Shown piece after piece: positions 1-7,466 of a stretch of 7,466 nucleotides of DNA. Source of the DNA: Pseudomonadota bacterium (GTDB taxonomy: Bacteria; Pseudomonadota; Gammaproteobacteria; Enterobacterales; Enterobacteriaceae); contig JAFACP010000373.1 of the NCBI GenBank assembly GCA_023425455.1, positions 1 to 7,466 on the forward strand. Reading direction: 5' to 3'. The position numbers and the translations under genes were made by a program. Numbering within the stretch: the stretch's first letter is position 1; each line of letters opens with the position of its first letter. The notes under the pieces were generated by a model. It worked only from the letters and a program-made list of their open reading frames with translations, did not search any database and had not been told where the DNA came from.

Positions 1-1124
<1,124 letters not shown>

Positions 1125-4100
1125 TTACTGCGCCTGCACACGCAGCTCAGCTGCGCTACGACTACGGTGACCCAACAGTGCTTTAACATCGCTGGACTTC
1201 GGTTTAACCAGCGCGAATTTCGCAGAGAACGCCGGCCAGTTCGCCAGGATCTCTTCGCCGCGCGAAGAACCGGTATGCTGCACGTGTTCGGTAATTAAAC
1301 CGCGCAGATGTTCTTCGTGGATAGCCAGCGTATCAACATCCAGCACTTCCACCAGTTCCGGGTTCACGCGTTTGCGGAACTCGCCGTCTTCATCCAGCAC
1401 GTAAGCAAAACCGCCCGTCATGCCTGCGCCGAAGTTCACGCCGGTTTTACCCAGGACGCAAACAATCCCGCCTGTCATGTATTCACAGCCGTTATCGCCG
1501 ATACCTTCAACGACGGTAATCGCGCCGGAGTTACGTACCGCAAAACGCTCGCCCGCACGGCCAGCGGCGAACAGACGACCGCCGGTTGCGCCATACAGAC
1601 ACGTGTTGCCGATAATGCTCGCATCACAGCTACGGAAGGAAGAGCCTACCGGAGGACGTACCGCCAGCAAACCGCCCGCCATCCCTTTACCGACGTAGTC
1701 GTTGGCATCACCGGTCAGGTACAGCTCAACACCGCCGGCGTTCCACACGCCGAAGCTCTGGCCTGCAGTCCCGCTGAAGTGTGCGGTGATCGGATCGGCA
1801 GCCAGGCCCTGGTCACCGTGAGTTTGCGCGATATAACCCGAGAGCGATGCACCGACAGAGCGGTCGGTATTGCGGATATCAAACCAGAAGGTTTTGCTCT
1901 GTTTCTCATCCACATACGCTTTCGCCTGCTGTAGCAGCTGCGCGTTCAGTACGCCGTTATCGAACGGCGGGTTATTCTCGGTGCAGTAGACCGCTTTGCC
2001 AGGATGCGGTTCAGCCGTTTCCAGCAGGCGAGACAGCTCCAGCTTCTGCTGCCTGGCCGTGAAGCCTTCCAGCTCTTTCAGCAGGTCGGTACGGCCAATC
2101 AGATCCACCAGACGTTTCACGCCCAGCTGCGCCATAAGCTCACGCGTTTCGCGGGCAATGAACTCAAAGTAGTTGGTCACTTTGAACGGCAGGCCGTGGT
2201 AGTGGTTCTTACGCAGCTTCTCATCCTGAGTAGCAACCCCGGTTGCGCAGTTATTCAGGTGGCAAATACGCAGGTATTTACAACCCAGCGCGACCATCGG
2301 GCCGGTACCGAAGCCGAAGCTTTCGGCACCCAGGATTGCTGCCTTAATGATGTCGAGGCCGGTTTTCAGGCCGCCATCTACCTGCAGACGGATCTTGTGA
2401 CGCAGACCGTTGGCCACCAGCGCCTGTTGGGTTTCCACCAGACCGAGCTCCCACGGGCAACCCGCATATTTCACGGAGGAGAGCGGGCTGGCACCGGTAC
2501 CGCCGTCGTAACCGGCGATGGTAATCAGGTCAGCATACGCTTTCGCCACACCGGTCGCGATAGTACCGACGCCCGGCTCGGACACCAGCTTCACGGAGAT
2601 CATCGCCTTTGGATTGACCTGCTTGAGGTCGAAAATCAGCTGCGCCAGATCCTCGATGGAGTAAATATCGTGGTGCGGTGGCGGGGAGATCAGCGTCACG
2701 CCCGGTACTGAATAGCGCAGTTTGGCGATATATGGCGTGACTTTATCACCCGGTAACTGACCGCCTTCACCCGGTTTGGCACCCTGAGCAACTTTAATCT
2801 GAATCACGTCGGCGTTGACCAGATAGGCAGGCGTCACGCCAAAGCGACCGGAGGCCACCTGCTTGATACGGGACACTTTGTTGGTACCGTAACGGGCAGG
2901 ATCTTCACCGCCCTCGCCGGAGTTAGAGTTACCGCCGATGCTGTTCATGGCTTCCGCCAGCGCTTCGTGCGCTTCCGGACTCAGCGCGCCGATGGACATC
3001 GCCGCGGTATCAAAACGTTTGAACAGTTCAGAGGCCGGTTCAACCTCGTTGATGCTGACCGCGTCATCGCCAGGATTCAGCGCCAGCAGGTCACGCAGCG
3101 TTGCCACCGGGCGTTCATTCACCTGCTGTGCATACTGCTGATAATCACTGTACTCACCGCTCTGCACGGCCTGCTGCAGGGTACGCACAACGTCCGGGTT
3201 ATAGGCGTGATATTCGCCACCGTGAACGTATTTCAGCAGTCCACCCTGATCCAGCGGCTTACGTGCCAGCCAGGCGCGTTTCGACAGGTTCAGGAGATCC
3301 TGCTGGAAATCGCTAAATCCGGCGCCACCGATACGGCTTACGACGCCCTGGAAGCAGAGCGACACCACGTCATCGTGCAGGCCCACCGCTTCAAACAGCT
3401 TCGAGCAGCGGTAAGAGGCGATCGTCGAGATGCCCATTTTGGACATGATCTTATACAGACCTTTGTTGATGCCGTTACGGTAGTTCAGCATCACCGTGCG
3501 GTATGCTTTTTCTATCGCACTGGTATCCACCAGTCTTGCCAGCGTTTCGTATGCCAGATACGGGTAGATAGCCGTTGCGCCGAAGCCTAACAGCACGGCG
3601 AAGTGGTGCGGGTCACGGGCGCTGGCGGTTTCAACAATGATATTGGCGTCACAACGCAGGCTCTTATCGACCAGGCGCGTCTGGATAGCCCCAACCGCCA
3701 TTGGCGCAGGCACCGGCAGACGGTTCTTGGCAATATTACGATCGGAGAGTACCAGCAGAACGGTACCATCACGCACCATCTGTTCGGCTTTATCGCACAG
3801 CGCATTCACCGTCTCTTCGAGGCTCGCTTCGGTCGCATCGAAGGTAATATCGAGCGTATCGGCGCGATAATGCTCCTCTTCCATGGTGGTGAGCTGTTTG
3901 AAATCGGAGTAGAGCAGAATCGGCGATTTAAAGGTCAGACGGTGCGCCTGGCCTTCCGCTTCGCAGAATACGTTCATTTCGCGACCGATACTGGTCGCCA
4001 GCGACATGACATGCGCTTCACGCAGCGGATCGATTGGCGGGTTCGTGACCTGCGCAAACTGCTGACGGAAGTAGTCGTAAATAATACGTGGCTGGCTGGA

Positions 4101-5585
4101 GAGTACGGCGAACGGGGTATCATCACCCATAGAGCCGACGGCTTCCTGGCCATTTTCACCAAGAACGCGGATCACGGAATCCAGCTCTTCAGCGCTGTAA
4201 TTGAATTGCTTCTGGAAGCTTGCAAGCGTGTCGTCGTCCAGTTCGCGGCTACCGACCTCTTCATCAGACAGGTCTTCGAACGGCACCAGGCGACGGACGT
4301 TTTTCTCCATCCACTCTTTGTAAGGATGGCGGATTTTCAGGTCGTGATCGGTCTCGGCAGAGTGCAGAATGCGTCCGCCGCGGGTATCGATCACCATCAG
4401 TTCGCCCGGACCTACTCGGCCCTTTTCTACCACTTCGTCTGGCTGGTAATCCCAGATACCGACTTCCGATGCGCAGGTGATCAGCTTGTCTTTGGTGATG
4501 ACATAGCGCGCCGGACGCAGGCCGTTACGGTCGAGGTTACAGGCGGCAAAGCGACCGTCGGACATGACAATCCCCGCCGGGCCGTCCCACGGCTCCATAT
4601 GCATGGAGTTAAAGTCGAAGAACGCACGCAGCTCAGGATCCATATCCGGGTTGTTCTGCCAGGCTGGCGGCACCAGCAGGCGCATGGCGCGAACGATATC
4701 CATACCGCCGGCAAGCAGCAGCTCCAGCATGTTATCCATTGAACTGGAGTCAGAACCGGTTTCGTTAACAAACGGCGCGGCATCGTGCAGGTCCGGGATC
4801 AGCGGCGTCTGGAATTTGTAGGTACGTGCGCGAGCCCACTGACGGTTACCGGTGATGGTGTTGATCTCGCCGTTGTGCGCCAGGTAGCGGAACGGCTGTG
4901 CCAGCGGCCAGCGTGGTACGGTGTTGGTGGAGAAGCGCTGGTGGAACAGGCAAATGGCCGATTCCAGACGCAAATCCGCCAGGTCCAGGTAGAAGCGCGG
5001 CAGGTCAGCCGGCATACACAGACCTTTATAGATATTGACCAGGTTAGACAGGCTACAGACGTAGAACTCTTTGTCTTCCTGCAGGCGCTTTTCAATGCGG
5101 CGACGTGCGATAAACAGACGGCGCTCCATATCGCGCGGCCGCCAGCCAGCAGGGGCATTCACAAAAATTTGTTCGATACGAGGCAGCGAGGAGAGGGCGA
5201 TTTCACCGAGCACCCCTTCATTGGTTGGCACATTGCGCCAGCCGACGATCGACAGGGTTTCACGTTGAAGTTCTTCTTCGACAATACGGCGTGCAGTCGC
5301 GGCTTTTTCCGGATCCTGGTTCAGGAACAGCATGCCAACCGCGTAGTTTTTGGCTAAACGCCAGCCGCGCTCTTCCGCAACGATGCGGAAGAAACGATCG
5401 GGTTTTTGCAGCAGCAGACCGCAACCGTCGCCGGTTTTACCGTCCGCAAGGATTGCGCCACGGTGCTGCATACGGGCCAGTGCGTGAATAGCGGTACGCA
5501 CTACCTTGTGGCTAGGTTCGCCTTCTATGTGGGCGATCAGGCCGAAACCACAGTTATCCTTCTCAAGGGATTTATCGTACAACAT
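1125..5585 (-). CDS. gltB: Glutamate synthase [NADPH] large (alpha) subunit
   Basis: GltB releases ammonia from glutamine and adds it to 2-oxoglutarate, giving two glutamates; with GltD it forms the cytosolic GOGAT complex. The start at [11 protein letters not shown] gives 1486 residues, the length I recall for E. coli GltB. Cleavage of an 11-residue propeptide would expose C12, the Ntn-type amidotransferase nucleophile. The glutaminase domain runs to about residue 430 and includes HNGEINT (N238, G239). A central domain follows. The FMN/synthase domain spans about 790-1200, with [16 protein letters not shown] near 885 and [15 protein letters not shown] near 1028. C1102, C1108 and C1113 are the [3Fe-4S] ligands. 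The C-terminal GXGXG beta-helix domain covers about 1230-1486. A strong Shine-Dalgarno, GGGAGG, ends 9 nt before this ATG, which decided the start. The frame stays open upstream to 5690, and older annotations begin there. It is first in the operon with gltD. Confidence 0.97.
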   Translation of the reverse strand: MLYDKSLEKDNCGFGLIAHIEGEPSHKVVRTAIHALARMQHRGAILADGKTGDGCGLLLQKPDRFFRIVAEERGWRLAKNYAVGMLFLNQDPEKAATARRIVEEELQRETLSIVGWRNVPTNEGVLGEIALSSLPRIEQIFVNAPAGWRPRDMERRLFIARRRIEKRLQEDKEFYVCSLSNLVNIYKGLCMPADLPRFYLDLADLRLESAICLFHQRFSTNTVPRWPLAQPFRYLAHNGEINTITGNRQWARARTYKFQTPLIPDLHDAAPFVNETGSDSSSMDNMLELLLAGGMDIVRAMRLLVPPAWQNNPDMDPELRAFFDFNSMHMEPWDGPAGIVMSDGRFAACNLDRNGLRPARYVITKDKLITCASEVGIWDYQPDEVVEKGRVGPGELMVIDTRGGRILHSAETDHDLKIRHPYKEWMEKNVRRLVPFEDLSDEEVGSRELDDDTLASFQKQFNYSAEELDSVIRVLGENGQEAVGSMGDDTPFAVLSSQPRIIYDYFRQQFAQVTNPPIDPLREAHVMSLATSIGREMNVFCEAEGQAHRLTFKSPILLYSDFKQLTTMEEEHYRADTLDITFDATEASLEETVNALCDKAEQMVRDGTVLLVLSDRNIAKNRLPVPAPMAVGAIQTRLVDKSLRCDANIIVETASARDPHHFAVLLGFGATAIYPYLAYETLARLVDTSAIEKAYRTVMLNYRNGINKGLYKIMSKMGISTIASYRCSKLFEAVGLHDDVVSLCFQGVVSRIGGAGFSDFQQDLLNLSKRAWLARKPLDQGGLLKYVHGGEYHAYNPDVVRTLQQAVQSGEYSDYQQYAQQVNERPVATLRDLLALNPGDDAVSINEVEPASELFKRFDTAAMSIGALSPEAHEALAEAMNSIGGNSNSGEGGEDPARYGTNKVSRIKQVASGRFGVTPAYLVNADVIQIKVAQGAKPGEGGQLPGDKVTPYIAKLRYSVPGVTLISPPPHHDIYSIEDLAQLIFDLKQVNPKAMISVKLVSEPGVGTIATGVAKAYADLITIAGYDGGTGASPLSSVKYAGCPWELGLVETQQALVANGLRHKIRLQVDGGLKTGLDIIKAAILGAESFGFGTGPMVALGCKYLRICHLNNCATGVATQDEKLRKNHYHGLPFKVTNYFEFIARETRELMAQLGVKRLVDLIGRTDLLKELEGFTARQQKLELSRLLETAEPHPGKAVYCTENNPPFDNGVLNAQLLQQAKAYVDEKQSKTFWFDIRNTDRSVGASLSGYIAQTHGDQGLAADPITAHFSGTAGQSFGVWNAGGVELYLTGDANDYVGKGMAGGLLAVRPPVGSSFRSCDASIIGNTCLYGATGGRLFAAGRAGERFAVRNSGAITVVEGIGDNGCEYMTGGIVCVLGKTGVNFGAGMTGGFAYVLDEDGEFRKRVNPELVEVLDVDTLAIHEEHLRGLITEHVQHTGSSRGEEILANWPAFSAKFALVKPKSSDVKALLGHRSRSAAELRVQAQ
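2414..2421 (-). other. Chi octamer
   Basis: CCACCAGC on the plus strand is an exact Chi (GCTGGTGG) on the minus strand inside gltB. It is oriented opposite to the one at 4937-4944, so the pair shows no strand bias. Confidence 0.5.
4937..4944 (+). other. Chi octamer
   Basis: An exact GCTGGTGG, the RecBCD recombination hotspot sequence of enterobacteria, lies inside gltB. The octamer is certain; its activity depends on the host being an enterobacterium. Confidence 0.5.
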
Positions 5586-5605
5586 ATCAGTGAACCTCCC
5601 CAGGC
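5577..5605 (-). promoter_or_regulatory. Ribosome-binding site that sets the gltB start
   Basis: Read on the minus strand, the sequence just before the gltB ATG (5583-5585) is CTGGGGAGGTTCACTGAT. The GGGAGG core is a strong Shine-Dalgarno and its GGAGG lies 9 nt from the ATG. This is stronger than the site before either upstream ATG and supports MLYDK as the main start. Confidence 0.8.
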
Positions 5606-5690
5606 TCGTCGGGCTTCCCGCTGAACCGTTACGCACAGGCGTAGAAAGAGCGTGGCGACGGGGTTTGCGCTTCATACGCGTACCTCGCAT
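5586..5690 (-). other. In-frame upstream extension / possible leader coding segment of gltB
   Basis: The gltB frame continues upstream with no stop. Possible starts are ATG at 5688-5690 and ATG at 5673-5675 ([11 protein letters not shown]). The latter has a GAGG located 7 nt upstream, a plausible ribosome-binding site. The segment reads [20 protein letters not shown] followed by [10 protein letters not shown], is basic, and enters MLYDK of GltB directly. I recall the E. coli upstream reading as [18 protein letters not shown]..., so the segment looks similar there at the amino-acid level, apparently with an in-frame length difference. Any extended product would be removed when the propeptide is cleaved before the catalytic cysteine, so mature GltB would be unchanged. 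It may be translated, or it may be a conserved mRNA leader that happens to be open. Confidence 0.5.
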
Positions 5691-5698
5691 TCGCCCTC

Positions 5699-5726
5699 TT
5701 TATATCCTTTTCGCATCGGTAAACAA
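5699..5726 (-). promoter_or_regulatory. Candidate proximal gltB promoter
   Basis: On the minus strand, TTGTTT (5726-5721), a 16-bp spacer and TATAAA (5704-5699) form a sigma-70-like promoter. The -10 matches five of six consensus bases and the -35 three of six. Transcription would start near 5692, giving a leader of about 107 nt that contains nearly all of the in-frame extension. It competes with, or adds to, the CRP-associated candidate further upstream. Confidence 0.3.
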
Positions 5727-5772
5727 GTTTGAGGACTTGCTTCAGAGGGAATCTCAATTACTGCATAAATAT

Positions 5773-5808
5773 GATGAGCAGGCCGCTCATCCAGAAAGCT
5801 TCCAGCGG
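5773..5808 (-). repeat. Two overlapping, mutually exclusive hairpins in the presumed gltB leader
   Basis: GATGAGC (5773-5779) and GCTCATC (5785-5791) form a perfect 7-bp stem around a 5-nt loop. CCGCT (5783-5787) and AGCGG (5804-5808) form a second, 5-bp stem. Both use bases 5785-5787, so they cannot form together. They would be in the gltB mRNA only if transcription starts upstream of 5808. Neither is followed by a U tract, so neither is an intrinsic terminator as it stands. Confidence 0.4.
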
Positions 5809-5898
5809 ATTTCCAACTTATCGGGAATTGGTACACAGGTCAAATGGCAATCTTATTTATCTAAAAATGTGCTAAACGCCATGTATGTTTTTGTATTT

Positions 5899-5935
5899 AA
5901 AGAGAATTAAACTAATTTTACAACTACTAAAGGTC
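5899..5935 (-). promoter_or_regulatory. Candidate CRP-associated gltB promoter
   Basis: On the minus strand, TTTAAT (5911-5906) matches the sigma-70 -10 consensus at five of six positions. The -35 region is poor: GACCTT about 18 bp upstream is the best I see. Weak -35 elements are common at activated promoters, and the CRP site sits about 63 bp upstream of the predicted start near 5899. If this is used, the mRNA leader would be about 310 nt long. The call rests on spacing and one good hexamer only. Confidence 0.35.
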
Positions 5936-5951
5936 CAGGGGAGCCGCAAGG

Positions 5952-5973
5952 GAGTGTGATCTGACTCACTATC
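5952..5973. promoter_or_regulatory. CRP (cAMP receptor protein) binding site
   Basis: The core TGTGATCTGACTCACT at 5955-5970 has one perfect TGTGA half and one TCACT half (consensus TCACA), separated by exactly 6 bp. It therefore matches 9 of the 10 conserved positions. CRP is an established regulator of E. coli gltBDF. The site centre (5962/5963) is about 63 bp upstream of the start predicted from the -10 candidate at 5906-5911. That distance would suit a class I CRP site for gltB. It could also influence yhcC, about 305 bp away on the other side. Confidence 0.8.
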
Positions 5974-6131
5974 TGAAAGCGGTGTTATCAATGTAGCATG
6001 CTGACTCTGTCTGTTTTTACAGAGTTTTAGTCTTGAAAATGGATTCGCGTTGCACTAATGCACTGTTTTTAACGGCTGACGATATAAATAAAAAAAACGG
6101 TCAGAACATAAGGAAAAGTAATTACATTTGG

Positions 6132-6170
6132 CGTGAATGAAATTGCAGTAATCTTGAGTATTTATTCAAA
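6132..6170. promoter_or_regulatory. Tandem ARG boxes: probable ArgR operator
   Basis: Two 18-bp ARG boxes sit side by side. The first (6132-6149) has core TGAATgaaaTTGCA, matching 8 of 10 fixed positions of TGAATwwwwATTCA. The second (6153-6170) has core TGAGTatttATTCA, matching 9 of 10. They are separated by exactly 3 bp (6150-6152), the spacing typical of E. coli ArgR operators. ArgR with arginine is known to act on gltBDF. Here the operator is about 100 bp upstream of the yhcC start and overlaps its best promoter candidate, so it may act on either gene or both. Confidence 0.65.
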
Positions 6171-6171
6171 T
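6143..6171 (+). promoter_or_regulatory. Weak candidate yhcC promoter
   Basis: TTGCAG (6143-6148), a 17-bp spacer and TCAAAT (6166-6171) give a poor sigma-70 match: three and four of six consensus bases respectively. It is the best-spaced pair I found close to yhcC and lies inside the ArgR boxes. A TATAAA at 6083-6088 is another possible -10 but lacks a good -35. Confidence 0.2.
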
Positions 6172-6267
6172 AGATAAAAGGCGTCCGTGGCGATTGATCC
6201 AGGTCATCGCCGACAGAGGCTAAAAATGGCAGGCTTGTCCCCTTTCTTCGGGACGGCCTATCAGATT

Positions 6268-7209
6268 ATGCAGTTACAGAAATTAGTCAATATGTTTGGT
6301 GGTGATCTTTTGCATCGGTACGGGCAAAAGGTGCATAAGCTGACGCTGCACGGTGGTTTTAGCTGCCCGAACCGCGATGGCACCATCGGGCGCGGCGGCT
6401 GCACATTCTGTAACGTGGCCTCTTTTGCCGATGAAGCGCAGCAACATCGTTCCATCGCTGAACAGCTCTCCCGTCAGGCGATGCTGGTGAACCGGGCAAA
6501 ACGCTATCTGGCCTATTTTCAGGCCTATACCAGTACCTGGGCCGAAGTACAGGTGCTACGCGGGATGTACCAACAGGCGGTAAGCCAGGCCAGTATTGTC
6601 GGGCTGTGCGTCGGCACGCGACCCGACTGCGTGCCTGAGTCGGTGCTGAATTTGCTGAGCGAATATAAAGAGCAGGGCTACGAGGTTTGGCTGGAGCTGG
6701 GGCTGCAGACGGCGCACGATAAAACGCTGCACCGTATTAACCGTGGACACGATTTTGCCTGCTATCAGCGCACCACGCGTCTGGCGCGTGAGCGTGGGCT
6801 GAAAGTTTGCTCGCATCTGATTGTGGGTTTACCCGGTGAAGGGCAGCATCATGCGCTACAGACGCTTGAACGGGTTGTCGAGACCGGTGTGGACGGTATT
6901 AAGCTCCATCCGCTGCATATCGTCACCGGCAGCATCATGGCGAAAGCCTGGGAAGCCGGGCGTTTGAGCGGTATCGATCTGGGTGATTACACGGTGACGG
7001 CAGGGGAAATGATCCGTCATACGCCACCGGAGGTGATTTATCATCGCATTTCGGCTAGCGCCCGGCGTCCAACGCTTCTGGCACCGCTGTGGTGTGAGAA
7101 CCGCTGGACGGGGATGGTGGAGATTGACCGCTATCTGCATCAGCACGGTGTACAGGGCTCGGCGATTGGCCGCCCGTGGAGCCCACGTCTACCGGCGGCG
7201 ACCGCCTAA
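6268..7209 (+). CDS. yhcC: YhcC, radical SAM protein of the TIGR01212 family, substrate unknown
   Basis: This 313-residue cytosolic protein starts [14 protein letters not shown] and agrees closely with the roughly 309-residue E. coli YhcC as I recall it. The radical SAM [4Fe-4S] ligands are C33, C45 and C48 (CX11CX2C with F47 before the last cysteine), an Elp3-like spacing rather than the classic CX3CX2C. Further family segments are [20 protein letters not shown] and [10 protein letters not shown]. The reaction is unknown to me. The start follows the E. coli protein, but that ATG has no good Shine-Dalgarno. An in-frame ATG at 6226-6228 has AGAGG 6 nt upstream and would add 14 residues (MAGLSPFFGTAYQI). 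A GTG at 6187 is also in frame. The C-terminal tail after GRPW (SPRLPAATA) differs from the E. coli tail as I remember it and is encoded where the convergent yjgR-like gene ends. Confidence 0.93.
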   Translation: MQLQKLVNMFGGDLLHRYGQKVHKLTLHGGFSCPNRDGTIGRGGCTFCNVASFADEAQQHRSIAEQLSRQAMLVNRAKRYLAYFQAYTSTWAEVQVLRGMYQQAVSQASIVGLCVGTRPDCVPESVLNLLSEYKEQGYEVWLELGLQTAHDKTLHRINRGHDFACYQRTTRLARERGLKVCSHLIVGLPGEGQHHALQTLERVVETGVDGIKLHPLHIVTGSIMAKAWEAGRLSGIDLGDYTVTAGEMIRHTPPEVIYHRISASARRPTLLAPLWCENRWTGMVEIDRYLHQHGVQGSAIGRPWSPRLPAATA

Positions 7210-7466
7210 CAGGCTGCCGAGCATACCGCGCACGATCTGATTCGTGACCTGCCGCGCGGCGCTTTTGGCCATCGTCTGCACCACGCCGTCACGCTTGCCT
7301 CCCCGCGGCCCGGTGCTACCGAACAGAATCTCCTTCAGGCCGCCAAGGATCCCGTCATCCACAGCAACGGACTGCCCTTTGCTGGCTGGCGCATTCTGTG
7401 ATTCCGTCGCAGCCTGAACCCCTTTCTGCAGCATTTCGAAGGCCGACTCTCTGTCCACGTTGTCTT
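7189..7466 (-). CDS. yjgR: YjgR-like DUF853 (HerA-type) ATPase, C-terminal 91 residues only
   Basis: The reading frame enters from the right edge and ends at TAG (7189-7191), so only the C-terminus is seen. It begins [15 protein letters not shown], a segment characteristic of the end of DUF853/YjgR helicase-HerA-like P-loop ATPases. A variable Ala/Gln/Ser linker follows, then a Gly-rich tail with [20 protein letters not shown], a basic helix and [10 protein letters not shown] at the end. The Walker motifs lie outside the window. No in-window start is credible: the GTG at 7456-7458 is an internal valine of the conserved segment. The gene converges on yhcC and overlaps it by 21 bp. In E. coli yjgR lies elsewhere, near lptG and idnR, so this may be a relocated yjgR or a paralogue. 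The cellular role of this family is not established. Confidence 0.8.
   Translation of the reverse strand, partial: DNVDRESAFEMLQKGVQAATESQNAPASKGQSVAVDDGILGGLKEILFGSTGPRGGKRDGVVQTMAKSAARQVTNQIVRGMLGSLLGGRRR

Larger units (their letters stand above)
5586..6267. promoter_or_regulatory. Divergent gltB / yhcC control region
   Basis: This 682-bp stretch separates two divergent genes and is clearly more AT-rich than the flanking coding DNA, especially at 5821-5935 and 6060-6180. It holds the open extension next to gltB, two candidate gltB promoters, overlapping hairpins, a near-consensus CRP site, a tandem ArgR operator and a weak yhcC promoter candidate. Lrp, IHF, CRP and ArgR are known regulators of gltBDF in E. 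coli, so a long region is expected. I saw no Lrp or IHF site good enough to place. A short inverted repeat (6004-6010 with 6019-6025) and a direct repeat TGCACT-aa-TGCACT (6051-6064) are also present, with no clear role. No additional gene is supported here. Confidence 0.85.

Noticed and set aside
3603..4742. 379-codon open frame on the plus strand, antisense to gltB
   Set aside because: It lies wholly inside the highly conserved gltB, has no recognisable domain, and is explained by the GC-rich third positions of gltB codons. The same applies to plus-strand frames at 1308-1934, 2004-2711, 2967-3590 and 4785-5357.
5506..5910. 134-codon plus-strand frame covering the gltB start and upstream region
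   Set aside because: Its first third is antisense to gltB and the rest covers promoter-like AT-rich DNA. It has no recognisable protein features.
6004..6025. ACTCTGT/ACAGAGT inverted repeat followed by TTTT, considered as a terminator
   Set aside because: The stem is only 7 bp and not GC-rich, the T tract is short, and no plus-strand gene ends upstream of it.
6155..6168. TTGA/TCAA dyad considered as an FNR site
   Set aside because: The half-sites are 8 bp apart instead of the 6 expected between TTGA and TCAA of the FNR consensus. The bases are better explained by the second ARG box.
7194..7206. GGCGG-cga-CCGCC hairpin at the yhcC/yjgR 3' ends, considered as a bidirectional terminator
   Set aside because: The stem is 5 bp, it lies within both coding regions, and no T tract follows on either strand.
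7251..7260. GCCGCGCGGC palindrome followed by a short T run, considered as a yhcC terminator
   Set aside because: It is inside the yjgR-like coding sequence, the loop would be minimal, and there are only four Ts.
7189..7458. A complete 89-residue small protein starting at GTG 7456-7458
   Set aside because: The frame stays open to the window edge, and the GTG is an internal valine of the conserved [16 protein letters not shown] segment of DUF853 proteins, so it is the end of a larger gene.

Overview
This window is a stretch of core enterobacterial chromosome and looks intact. It holds most of gltD and all of gltB on the minus strand, a control region of roughly 0.7 kb, yhcC on the plus strand, and the last 91 codons of a YjgR-like (DUF853) ATPase gene on the minus strand. 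The encoded GltB, GltD and YhcC proteins match my recollection of the Escherichia coli proteins almost residue for residue. Codon use is GC-rich in third positions, so a member of the Enterobacteriaceae (Enterobacter/Klebsiella/Citrobacter-like) is likely. I cannot fix the genus from sequence alone.

Layout: gltD occupies 1-1115 (its 3' end lies outside the window). gltB follows at 1125-5585, 9 nt upstream of gltD, so the two form an operon. Bases 5586-6267 separate gltB from the divergent yhcC (6268-7209). The yjgR-like gene runs toward yhcC, and the two genes overlap by 21 bp at their 3' ends (7189-7209). There are no tRNAs, rRNAs, CRISPR arrays, insertion sequences or phage genes.

Function: GltB and GltD form NADPH-dependent glutamate synthase (GOGAT), which converts glutamine plus 2-oxoglutarate into two glutamates. 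The divergent region carries a near-consensus CRP site, a well-formed tandem ArgR operator with the canonical 3-bp gap, candidate promoters and hairpins. This fits the multi-regulator control known for gltBDF in E. coli. YhcC is a radical SAM enzyme of unknown substrate that shares this control region.

No previously undescribed system was found. The points most worth a second look are the yhcC/yjgR junction (a different neighbour from the arcB expected in E. coli), the open in-frame extension upstream of the gltB start, the ArgR operator lying on the yhcC side, and alternative hairpins in the gltB leader.
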